A DNA stretch of 64,000 bases from positions 62,001-126,000 of the forward strand of contig CAWGRH010000023.1 in the NCBI GenBank assembly GCA_963824905.1, read 5' to 3'. The stretch's first letter is position 1. Every line of letters begins with the position of its first letter. Origin of the DNA: JAJPKK01 sp963824905. GTDB taxonomy: Bacteria > Pseudomonadota > Alphaproteobacteria > Rhizobiales > Xanthobacteraceae. Made by a program: the position numbers and the translations under genes. The notes under the pieces are model-generated. The model was not told the origin of the DNA and ran no database searches. It worked only from the letters and a program-made list of their open reading frames with translations. Below, piece by piece: positions 34,427-42,462 of this stretch.

Positions 34427-34597
34427 CTAGCATCCGCTGGTCTGCACCCCCGCCTGTTGTTCGACAAGTCGACGGAATTGAATGCGTGTTGCGAGGAACG
34501 CTCCGCAGCCGCCGCACACGACGCGATCCTTTTCACCCTCTTCCGGATAGACGATCGCCGGAGAGTCGCAAACGGGACAGGCAAATTCCTTTGGCAT
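34427..34597 (-). CDS. Small zinc-ribbon protein B (paralog of A, convergent)
   Basis: 56 residues from the ATG at 34597 to a TAG at 34427. It encodes EFACPVCDSPAIVYPEEGEKD followed by VVCGGCGAFLATRIQFRRLVEQQ. Positions of both CxxC motifs, the following Tyr-Pro, the GAF turn and the RxxxxRF-like helix match protein A 17 bp away on the other strand. The two share a convergent 3' region, so they are an inverted duplicate. Confidence 0.6.
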   Translation of the reverse strand: MPKEFACPVCDSPAIVYPEEGEKDRVVCGGCGAFLATRIQFRRLVEQQAGVQTSGC

Positions 34598-34699
34598 GGG
34601 GTCTCTTTCCGCTCGCGATGCACAACGGTTCGACCGGAAAAACGTTCCAGCAAGGTGTCGTATGCGAGAGTCGCGCGATCTCAGTCCCGTCAGAAGGAT

Positions 34700-34900
34700 T
34701 TATGCTGCGCGCTGCATCCTACGTGGAAGCACCCGCATCACATCGATCGGCAGATACCTGCCGACAGCTTCGACGTGCTCCGCCGACGCGTCAGAGAGCA
34801 GAATTCCGACCTTCTCCGTCACTTTGCGGAGATCCTGGTACTCGTCGACCCACAGAACAATGATCTCCGCGTGAAACTGCGGACTGATCCGATCGGTCAT
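34700..34900 (-). CDS. Hypothetical protein, 66 residues
   Basis: GAGGGGCG lies 5 bases before the ATG at 34900. The product (FHAEIIVLWVDEYQDLRKVTEKVGILL, then SAEHVEAVGRYLPIDVMRVLP) has a convincing alternating strand/helix pattern but no recognised family. It lies divergent from nothing obvious; region 34901-35207 to its right is empty. Confidence 0.45.
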   Translation of the reverse strand: MTDRISPQFHAEIIVLWVDEYQDLRKVTEKVGILLSDASAEHVEAVGRYLPIDVMRVLPRRMQRAA

Positions 34901-35207
34901 GCGTCGCCCCTCAAAACTTTCACGGGGGGACGGTAGCGGCCTGAGCCCTCAATTTGGTTGCCGAATTACAACACCGCCGGTCTACTTCTCCACAGGGATG
35001 TTGGTGGCTGGCGTAGACCGCGACGACTCCCAGATAGGATCGTAATCACGGTTCCGGCGATCCGGAGCGCAGTAACTTTGCGAGTTGGCTGCGCGGCGGC
35101 ATTCCGCGGTTCTCGTCCGGATACACTCTGACAAGCCGGATTCTCGACGGTGAATGGCCGAACAGCGGCGCACAATGCGCGCGCGCCGCGGTCGCGCTGA
35201 GGTGGAG
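34901..35207. other. No gene recognised
   Basis: Only short, unlikely frames. Presumably contains the promoter of the 66-residue gene. Confidence 0.35.
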
Positions 35208-35405
35208 CTATTCGGCCGACAGTTCACCTGCGCCTTTGGCGATTGGTGGGCTCACCTTCGCGTCCCTGGCGCCTCGCGCGAAGCCGACCATGTAGGTCGC
35301 CGGCCCAATGTGAACGGGCGAGGTCGGTACGACTACCGGACCGTCGTCCGCTCTGACCGACCGCCATCCCGCAACGTAACCTCTGTGAAAAAGTTCCTGG
35401 TCCAC
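35208..35405 (-). CDS. Small protein with GxxAGW / YMxGFARGxRDA motif (copy 1)
   Basis: 65 residues from a GTG at 35405. FHRGYVAGWRSV, then VVVPTSPVHIGPATYMVGFARGARDAK. A homologue at 61137-61322 has the same FDDGYIAGW and PAPIESAMYMIGFARGVRDARE, so this is a genuine small family despite its size. No domain known to me; the pattern of helix-Pro loop-helix suggests a compact two-helix protein. Function unknown. Confidence 0.6.
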   Translation of the reverse strand: MDQELFHRGYVAGWRSVRADDGPVVVPTSPVHIGPATYMVGFARGARDAKVSPPIAKGAGELSAE

Positions 35406-35576
35406 TTCGGCGTCTCACTGCTCTCACGGATGAGACAGCAGCGATCCCGCAATTATTCCCGAGAAAGGCGCCGAGGCTCCACATCCATCGAATGCGTGTC
35501 CGGCATTCATCCGACAGCGGCCGCCACCCCGTTCCGCGCGCACTCTCCGCGATGGTCAAAGAGCCGCCATCAACTT

Positions 35577-35699
35577 TCACGACTGCAGCTTTGCGGATTG
35601 CGACACTTCGCGAACTCCACCAACAAAGAGTTGCGCCACCTGACCAAGCGTGCGGTTCTTGAGCGTTACGATTCCAATCGGCTCTTGCGCACCTGAAGT
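35577..35699 (-). pseudogene. C-terminal remnant of a LysR-type regulator
   Basis: The minus-strand frame reads PIGIVTLKNRTLGQVAQLFVGGVREVSQSAK and stops at 35577-35579. This matches the last helix-strand of LysR effector domains (IVTLKNRTLSPVAQLFIEC-like). No helix-turn-helix or other part is present nearby. The rest of 35406-35832 shows nothing else. Confidence 0.5.
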
Positions 35700-35832
35700 C
35701 TGACAGAAAGGACGGCATGGGCGGAGTTGCCGGAAGCCACATGGCGCCGGTGGGCTGAGAGTTGCGCCGGGGTTGCCCGAAGTCTACTTTCGAGCGCCAG
35801 ATTGCCCAGGCATGATTGGGGAGATTTGTACG

Positions 35833-36657
35833 GTGCGACGTCCGATGCGGGTTCTTGTTTCCATCGTCCTCGTCTGCATCGTATCGTCGGCATGCCGCGC
35901 GGCTGAAACCGAGAACGTCATCAATCTGCCGCCGACGGCGCCGCAGTGGGCGGACCTGGGCAAGCTGCCCGACTGGAGCGGCGTATGGATGCCGGTCATC
36001 CGGGACCAGGAGGCCCAGGTCAGGACCAATCCGCCGCCCTGGACCCCGAAGATATCGGCGCAGATCACCGGGATGTTCGCCGAGGAGAAGGCCGGTCATC
36101 CACGGCCGTTATTCGTCGAATGCCTCCCCGAGGGCATGCCGTCCTGGATGCTCATCACCCACAATGCGTTGGAATTCCTTTTCACGCCGGGGCGCGTCAC
36201 CGTCTTGGGCGAATCCGACGGCAACCGGCTTCGCCGTATCTATACGGACGGCCGAACGCATCCGAACGACCCGGATCCGACCTTCCACGGCCATTCCATC
36301 GGGCATTGGGAAGGCACGACGCTGGTGGTCGATACGGTCGGCATCCTGCCGCAGTCCTACCTTGCCGTCAGCGAAGCCGTTGGCGTGCCCAACAACGGGG
36401 AAATGCATGTCATCGAGCGCATTCACCTGCAAGGCATGGATTTTCTCCACGACGACCTTGAAATCACCGCGCCGAGGATTCTGACCGCTCCATGGAAGAC
36501 AACGCGAATCTTTTTCCGCCAACGCGAACGGAAATTCGAGTTCGTCGAGGGTAATTGCCTGCAAGAGAGCTTCGTCGAAGGCCTCGACAAGGACGGCAAT
36601 GCGGCTTTCATCCCGGTCCCGCATCACGAGGGCGGCAACCTCGTAGCCCCGAAATGA
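35833..36657 (+). CDS. Exported protein of unknown function (GHWEG/DT motif family)
   Basis: About 274 residues from a GTG at 35833 with GGGGAG 9 bases upstream (an ATG at 35845 is the alternative). Signal peptide ends SSACRA. The mature part contains PDWSGVWMPV, ECLPEGMPSWM and the motif HGHSIGHWEGTTLVVDTVGI, then HVIERIHLQGMDFLHDDLEITAPRILTAPWKTTRIFFR. A second member at 53536-54444 has SVGHYEGDSLIVDTIG and HVIERYHLIDG. Such proteins accompany quinoprotein or hydrolase genes but no function is known to me. It is 11 bp before a DUF6152 gene, so the two form an operon. Confidence 0.72.
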   Translation: MRRPMRVLVSIVLVCIVSSACRAAETENVINLPPTAPQWADLGKLPDWSGVWMPVIRDQEAQVRTNPPPWTPKISAQITGMFAEEKAGHPRPLFVECLPEGMPSWMLITHNALEFLFTPGRVTVLGESDGNRLRRIYTDGRTHPNDPDPTFHGHSIGHWEGTTLVVDTVGILPQSYLAVSEAVGVPNNGEMHVIERIHLQGMDFLHDDLEITAPRILTAPWKTTRIFFRQRERKFEFVEGNCLQESFVEGLDKDGNAAFIPVPHHEGGNLVAPK

Positions 36658-36668
36658 GAAGAGCACTC

Positions 36669-37097
36669 ATGCAACGAATCTACGCTTCGGCTGTCACCGG
36701 CATTTGCGGACTCCTGGCCGCCTGCGGAGCCATGATCCAAACGTCGTCGGCGCATCACTCCACCGCAATGTTCGACAAATCGAGGATCTTTATTCTCGAT
36801 GGAACGGTGGTGGAACTGCGATGGACCAATCCGCACGTGCACCTCGTCCTCAACGGCACCGTCAAGGCGGGCGAGCCGCCAGCGGTGTGGCTGATCGAAA
36901 CGACCAGCCCCGCGAACCTGCAGCGGACCGGTGGATGGAGCCGAACTGCGCTCAAGCCCGGCGACCGCGTGCGCGCCGAATTCGCTCCATTACGCGAGGA
37001 CGATGCCCGGGGAGGACGGCTCGGCAAGGTGACGCTGGTCGATACCGGCCAAGTCTTCACGACCGACTATCGCGACCTCGAGCCGGACGTAAAATGA
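36669..37097 (+). CDS. DUF6152 family exported protein
   Basis: 142 residues from the ATG at 36669. Signal peptide with a possible lipobox (GLLAACGAM), then SAHHSTAMFDKSRIFILDGTVVELRWTNPHVHLVL, the family core: an invariant His-His after the signal, and WTNPHVH. It is a small beta-barrel-like periplasmic domain often next to GHWEG-motif proteins, as here. The HH and HVH could bind metal. Function unknown. Confidence 0.8.
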   Translation: MQRIYASAVTGICGLLAACGAMIQTSSAHHSTAMFDKSRIFILDGTVVELRWTNPHVHLVLNGTVKAGEPPAVWLIETTSPANLQRTGGWSRTALKPGDRVRAEFAPLREDDARGGRLGKVTLVDTGQVFTTDYRDLEPDVK

Positions 37098-37166
37098 AGG
37101 AAGCGGGCGGCGCACCTCTCCGCTCAGTCCATCGAGCACCGGCAAGTATCGCCAGCGAGGTCCTTG

Positions 37167-39164
37167 TCATTTCCCTGCGAGAGACGTTTCCCTGGTTATG
37201 GTGTCCCAATTGGCGAGCGCCCGTTCGACGACGGCGGGGACATCGGGGTCCAAAACATAGCCCTGCTTGACCAGCTTCATCGCGGCATCGGTCACCAGGC
37301 TCCGATATTGGTCGCGACCCTTGTAGCGCTCTTCGATCGAAGGCCGCGGATCACTCGTCTTCTGCCGGTCCTGTGTCGTGACCGGGAAGGGAATGAAAGA
37401 CCCGGTGAGGGGAAGCAGTTCGTCGGGTTGTCCGATGGAGGGACTGCGGAAGCTCCAACCCGTATAGGTCGCAAGCGGCACCGAGATGTTGGGAAGACGG
37501 ATGCCGGAAAGTTCGTTGCCGTCGTCATCAACCTGCGTGACGAGCAACGGAAGCGGATGCGCACTCGGCGAGCCTTGCAAATCGGCGCGATAGCCGGCGT
37601 GAATTGTCAGCGGCGAATGCACGCCCGGGATTGCCGGAAATTTGATTTTCGATTCCGGCACCAACGTATGATCTGCCACATGCGGATAAGCGCTCGCAGG
37701 CGGTTCGGCGCCTTCTCGGACCCAACGATCCAAGCCGACGAGCAGTGCGCGCAAAGCCCACGAATATTCGTTGCCGTTCGGCTTCTGTGCACCTTCGCCT
37801 TGGGATGCAAGATAGCCGCCGGGCACGTGCTGTGTGCCGGCCATCAGATAGACGCGAACATTGTCGGCGACTTTGACATCTTGCTGGTCGTCGAGGCTCG
37901 CATGAACCAGCGCAGCGGCCCGCCCACCGCCCCAATACTCGCCCGAAGAGTTGGTGTAGAAAATCTTTGGACGCTGGTCGGGCGTCAGATGGGCCTCAAC
38001 ACCATCTGTGCTTCCCGTCAGCGGATCGTGCTGATCGAGGTCAAGGTACGGGAAAAGCGAGGCCTCGTAGAAGGCGAGCCCATTGGGGCGCGCAAAGCGC
38101 GAGTTGAAATCTCTGCCCCGCGCGGAGCCCGCTATGTGAGCGATGATCCCGTCAAAGACGCGCTGCTCGCGCTCGTCCGCGTTGAATCCTTCGTAGAGAA
38201 ATTCCCGCAGGAACCGGCCGTCTTGTGAGGGGCCGAATGCGTAAGCGTACCGGGCACTGATCGCGCCAGCCTGCTGGTGCTTCACAGCCGATGCCATGTC
38301 GCGAATCGCTGCGAAACCGAGACCTGCAACCGCAGCTCCCGTCGCATCGTAACTCAATTCATAGACATGTCCGGGTTGGAACCCGCCCTTGAGATGAAGC
38401 GCGGAAATGTCCGGCACCACCTGCCCATCCTTTGCGCGAGCGAACTCCCATTGATCGCGCGGGATCGTCTTGGGCTCGGCGAGGAAACCATCACGGACGG
38501 TCAGTGCATTCGTCGGACTTGTCGGATCGACGGGCGGATAGTGCGTTGTGTCTGCGTAGCGCCCCATGTCGTCGAGTGGGTAGATCGGGTTGTTCGTGTT
38601 CGGGGTAAAAGACGTAGAGACCCGGCCCGTCACGGGTTTGCCCTGCTCGAGCGTAGGAGGCGCCTGGAGCGCCATGAGCCCGCCGCGCTGCGGAATGTCG
38701 AACTGCCAGCCGACCCACACCAGAGTATAGCCCTGACGCATCAGGAAGCCGTCGCCGAAATCTGCCTCGGCTGTCGGGTCGACAGATTGAGAAGCCCGAT
38801 TGAAATACTGAATGACGTTCTTGCGCCCGCGATTGACGACGTCGAAGAGGGCAACGCCGTTGCCTCGAGCGGCGTCCTTTGGCGCGAGTACGTAGAGGTC
38901 GGCTGAAAACGTGACCCGTCCCGAAGCATCGCGTGGCGCCTTGTCGATGTCCACGATCGGCGTGTTGCGAGGATGAGCCGGGTCCACCGAGTAATACACC
39001 TTGCCGACAAGCTTCTCGTAACTGCCGGCGGAGCCGAAGGCCTTCCCACCCAGAACATCCGCGCGCGAAGCGATCTCCACCTTTGTTACTTCAGCACGCG
39101 TGGTGGCTGCTGTCGCAAGGCTCACTGAAAAGAGAACGGTGAACGCGAGTCGAAAGTTCGTCAT
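37167..39164 (-). CDS. Alpha/beta hydrolase domain-containing protein, large exported type
   Basis: 665 residues with a signal peptide (ATAATTRAEVTKVEI). The N-terminal third is a beta-rich domain (GSAGSYEKLVGKVYYSVDPAHPRN, LYVLAPKDAARGNGVALFDVVNRGRK). The hydrolase core has the nucleophile elbow AFGPSQDGRFLREFL, later STDGVEAHLTPDQRPKIFYTNSSGEYWGGG and MAGTQHVPGG with the likely His. This is the Abhydrolase_10 type (PF20091), found in large secreted esterase-like proteins of Proteobacteria. Convergent with the DUF6152 operon. Substrate unknown. Confidence 0.82.
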   Translation of the reverse strand: MTNFRLAFTVLFSVSLATAATTRAEVTKVEIASRADVLGGKAFGSAGSYEKLVGKVYYSVDPAHPRNTPIVDIDKAPRDASGRVTFSADLYVLAPKDAARGNGVALFDVVNRGRKNVIQYFNRASQSVDPTAEADFGDGFLMRQGYTLVWVGWQFDIPQRGGLMALQAPPTLEQGKPVTGRVSTSFTPNTNNPIYPLDDMGRYADTTHYPPVDPTSPTNALTVRDGFLAEPKTIPRDQWEFARAKDGQVVPDISALHLKGGFQPGHVYELSYDATGAAVAGLGFAAIRDMASAVKHQQAGAISARYAYAFGPSQDGRFLREFLYEGFNADEREQRVFDGIIAHIAGSARGRDFNSRFARPNGLAFYEASLFPYLDLDQHDPLTGSTDGVEAHLTPDQRPKIFYTNSSGEYWGGGRAAALVHASLDDQQDVKVADNVRVYLMAGTQHVPGGYLASQGEGAQKPNGNEYSWALRALLVGLDRWVREGAEPPASAYPHVADHTLVPESKIKFPAIPGVHSPLTIHAGYRADLQGSPSAHPLPLLVTQVDDDGNELSGIRLPNISVPLATYTGWSFRSPSIGQPDELLPLTGSFIPFPVTTQDRQKTSDPRPSIEERYKGRDQYRSLVTDAAMKLVKQGYVLDPDVPAVVERALANWDTITRETSLAGK

Positions 39165-39557
39165 CGCAAATCCTCCCGAAGCACTCGCCGGGCAATGCTT
39201 CCGGTGAGGGATGCCACGCTACCATCAGAAAAGCCGAGGGCAAAGAACGCCTCCGGGGCACTGCCCCGCTGCCGGACCTCGTCTCGCCCGAGCTTGCAGC
39301 ACCGGCGCCTCTGACGGCTCTCGCCGGGTGCACGAATTAAAGTGAGACAGCTACCCGCGCGGGAAATCGAATGGACATAAAAGGCTAAAGAGACGCAGTC
39401 CGCGGGCTTGCGCGATTCTCCGCTTCGAAGCGGTGAGTGCGTCGCCCGCGGGCCAGGGCCTCGCGCTCGGCGATCTTCAGCGCTCCGAGCGCCCGTTTGC
39501 AGCCGGGCGCATCACTACGCCCTTCAGCAAAGGCGAGCTATCGGGAGATTCGAAATA
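39165..39557. other. No gene recognised
   Basis: Contains the upstream region of the large hydrolase on the left. No credible frame or repeat seen. Confidence 0.4.
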
Positions 39558-40281
39558 TCAATTAAACCGCCGTTGCGCTGCTATCCCCACCGCGGCTGCG
39601 AGGGCGAGGGCCGCAGCGCCTAGAAAAATCTGATCACGTTCTTTGACGGACGGCGAAAGCTCTACCACCCGATCCATGGCAGATCGCGCGCGGTCAGCGA
39701 CGACTGGCAGCGCCTCCTGACCGCGCTCCCGGATTGTCGCCATCGCGTCCTGCGAAGCCTGAACGGTATTCCCGACCATCTCAGCAGCGCTTTCCATGAA
39801 TTCGTTTGCGGCCGAACGCATCTGCCCGGCGCGCGAATGCAAATCTGCACCGGCATCTTCTGCCTTGGCTTTTGCCGTCTCGAAGAATTCAGCTGAGCGC
39901 GCCACGAGATCGGCGCCGGGGGCCGGATGCCGGGGATCGGTCCGCCACAGACTTATCAGACCGATGCCGACAAGCGCCGAGGCGACGGGCGGACGATGCA
40001 GAAGACGCCAGGCAAGCCCGGCACCCAGAGCAAGCGCAGCGGCCGGGTTCGCCGCGGCCCTCGCCTTTGTCTCACACCAGAGGTCTTCCAGTCCCCGCGG
40101 TCACGGATTCCTTGGCCTTCTCGACGAGTTGATCTTTCGTTTCGGAGGCCTGCGCCAACAGGTCGGCCTTGAAACCGGAAATCGTCTCGGTCGAGCGCAA
40201 CCGATCGAGGTCGCGCGCCAACCGCTCCCGCGTTTCCTGAAGGTCGCGCTCCAGCACGTCTAAATCAGGCGAGGCCGTCAT
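39558..40281 (-). CDS. DUF3618-like envelope stress protein (one frame correction needed)
   Basis: The ATG at 40281 follows GGGAGG and overlaps the preceding stop (TAATG). The first part (LDVLERDLQETRERLARDLDRLRS, KESVTAGTG) is the DUF3618 helical region. The frame then stops early; removing one base near 40070-40090 joins it to KARAAANPAAALALGAGLAWRLLHR, ASALVGIGLISLWRTD and the downstream helical part (VARSAEFFETAKAKAEDAGADL) to the end EKERDQ-like anchor DQIFLGAAALALAAAVGIA. About 240 residues with two or three membrane segments and long amphipathic helices. Last gene of the 42.07-39.56 kb operon. Confidence 0.7.
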
Positions 40282-41077
40282 TACATCGAACCTCCCGAGG
40301 GTGCCGTCGTCGCTTGCCGCTCGCGAGCGCCATTTGCCGCCAAGCTTGTCGGAAAAAGTCTGTGTGGCTTCGCGCGCCATGTCCTTGATGCCCTCGGCGC
40401 TCAGGCCGCGCCGTTGAACGGCGTCTTTGAGCTGGTCGCCGGTCGTCGACGCCGCGTCTTTGATCTGGTCGAAGCTCGCGGCTGCAGCATCCGCAGCTGC
40501 TTCACCGAGAGGACGCAGCGCGTCTTGCTCCGCTCGCGTCGGTGGGAGCAAGGCCGCGATGGCTGCACCTGCGGCGATGCCGAAGGCGGCAACGGCAAAC
40601 GGCTGTTCTTTGACCATCCGTCCCAATCCGTCTTGCGCGAAGGATCCGGCCCGGGTGGTCATGCGCGACGTTTCATCGGCAACGCTTCGGCCCCAATCGC
40701 TCAGCTTGATCCGATAGAGCGGCGACGGCGCCCGTTGCCCGTCTCGGACAAGGCACTGGCATGGCCGGACAGGGAGGCGGCGTAGTCTGACGCCTTCTCG
40801 GAAACGGCGGCGGCGGTCTCGTTAACGCGATCGCGGACGCCGGCCGCGACATTGCGCGCCGCGTTGGTCGTCCGGTCACGCACCGCGGTCAAAGCGGCTT
40901 TCGTCGTTCCAGCGGTCGTCTCGGTAATCGCTTGCGTCGCGTGATCCCAAGCCGCCCGCGCGGAAAAGCAGCGCACATCCTGCGGCCAGCACCAGAAACG
41001 CTTCCGGATTTTGCTTTACTTTGGTCAACAACCAATTGTCTCTCGTTGACGGGATCAATTCCCCTGAACTGCGTCAT
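40281..41077 (-). CDS. Envelope-associated helical protein, several frame corrections needed
   Basis: The ATG at 41077 overlaps the holin stop (ATGA). Reading needs about five single-base removals (near 41051-41053, 40875-40905, 40738-40740, 40691-40694, 40294-40296), mostly in CCC or GGGG runs. The joined product has NWLLTKVKQNPEAFLVLAAGCALLF (membrane anchor), long Ala-rich amphipathic helices (NAARNVAAGVRDRVNETAAAV, HASALSETATGAVAALSDQAERLGRSVADETSR) and a second anchor (QPFAVAAFGIAAGAAIAALLPP). It resembles proteins encoded with DUF3618 in bradyrhizobia. Around 264 residues. Function unknown. Confidence 0.6.
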
Positions 41078-41460
41078 GTCAGATGCTCCTTGGCCGTCCG
41101 AATGTCGGCGCTCACATGCTCAAGCGTGCGCGACGGAGAAACGGCCGTGCTACTGCGGCTCGCGATGTATGCGATAACCGCGATCACCGCCGCCGCGCCG
41201 CCTGCCACGAGACAGGCGAAATGTATGGCCATGCCCTGGCTTGCCAGGGCAAAGATCGCGGCCTCGGTCAGCGCGAGAAGCGCCACCAGCGCAAACACAG
41301 CGGCTACGATGATTCCTGCGACCTTCCAGACGACGGCATCGAGATTCGATGCCAGTTCGGCCCGTGCGAACCGAAGCTCTTTCTGAACCAGGTCGGAGAC
41401 GTCCTGCAGAACGTCGCCGACCGCGTGGCTCAAAGCCGAATGTCGAAGGTCAGTCGGCAT
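41074..41460 (-). CDS. Phage holin family protein (Phage_holin_3_6-like)
   Basis: 128 residues from the ATG at 41460. An amphipathic N-terminal helix (VGDVLQDVSDLVQKELRFARAELA) is followed by two membrane helices (VAGIIVAAVFALVALLALTEAAIFALA and FACLVAGGAAAVIAVIAYIA) and a basic tail. The family is named after holins but in these genomes is a chromosomal envelope/stress protein always beside DUF3618. It overlaps the preceding gene by 11 bp and the next by 4 bp, so translation is coupled. The frame is intact, unlike both neighbours. Confidence 0.82.
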   Translation of the reverse strand: MPTDLRHSALSHAVGDVLQDVSDLVQKELRFARAELASNLDAVVWKVAGIIVAAVFALVALLALTEAAIFALASQGMAIHFACLVAGGAAAVIAVIAYIASRSSTAVSPSRTLEHVSADIRTAKEHLT

Positions 41461-42071
41461 GAATACGACCCGCGCTGCTGTCCGGCTCAAGACGCGCCTG
41501 CACATCTCGAGACGGGAGATTGGATGGGTGCCGTCGCCCTTCGTCGCCCCCGACATAGCGTGGCCCGCGCGATGCGCCGCCCTGGCTCATGCCGGCATTG
41601 AGAACGCGGTAGGCGACAAATCCCAACGCCGCGGCGGCGCCGAATACGAGGGCTGGCTTGCGCCGGACGAAGTCGCGCGTATCGGCAAGAATCTCGTCGG
41701 CGGATTTATCGCGAAATTGCTGCGACAGGTCCTGGACTTTCTCGCCCGCGCCTCGAACCATGCCGCCGAGTGCCGGAGAGGTGCGGTCGAGTTCGTCGGC
41801 GGCCGTCTTGATTGCGCTGGCAACCCGCCCAGCAAGATCGGCGCCGGCGGCAACCTGCTGGTCCATATATCCGTGAAATCGCTGCTGAGCGTCGGAAGCC
41901 AAGTGACGACGCTGTTTCCTTTGCCTGATCGCCCATCCGCTGCGCCGTCTGCGTCAACGCGGCGGCGGCCTGACGGGCTTTATCTGCCAACCCGTCTTTA
42001 ATATTTGCGCCGGCCTCAGGGTTGGCGGGCTTTTGAATATCATTCGTGTTGGGCATCGGCTGGCTGGGCAT
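41450..42071 (-). CDS. Nutrient-deprivation-induced-type protein (one frame correction needed)
   Basis: The ATG at 42071 has GGAGAG 9 bases upstream. The first ~55 residues (GLADKARQAAAALTQTAQRMGDQAKETASSL) are in one frame, the rest in another; removing one base near 41903 gives SSLASDAQQRFHGYMDQQVAAGADLAGRVASAIKTAADEL. One membrane segment (ALVFGAAAALGFVAYRVL) lies near the C-terminus. About 206 residues, mostly amphipathic helix, matching stress-induced proteins of bradyrhizobia. First gene of the operon with holin and DUF3618 proteins. Confidence 0.65.
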
Positions 42072-42462
42072 CGGAAGCTCTCCATCGCTCGCCTCGCCAA
42101 CTTGCGGTGATCCTTATTGTTCCCGTAGCTGCGGCGTTTCTTCGCGATATGCAAAAGGTGCGGCGAGGCGAAACCGAGTCGCCGACGCCGCCGCACGCGT
42201 CCCGAAGCAGGGCGTTCGCCGCGTTGCAAAAGACCCGCTCGGTTGGCGCATCATCAAGGATGCGGCGCGGCTCCTCGGAGCACGGCACCGAATTCCGCCG
42301 CCCCGATCAATCCCGCCGGGACAAGTCACATGCCGGGCGGAAACCCCGACGGGGCCCCTGCGTCCAGCCAAACGCACGAGCCTCCCGCCAAAATAAATAT
42401 TGACGGGATGAACGCTGTCAGCCGCGGCTCCCTGAACAGACCAGGGAGCCGCGGGTGCGGCA
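42072..42462. other. No gene recognised
   Basis: Left part is the promoter region of the 42.07-39.56 kb operon; right part borders the end of katG. A GGGAGCCGCGG...CCGCGGCTCCC pair at about 42424-42453 could terminate katG. Confidence 0.45.
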
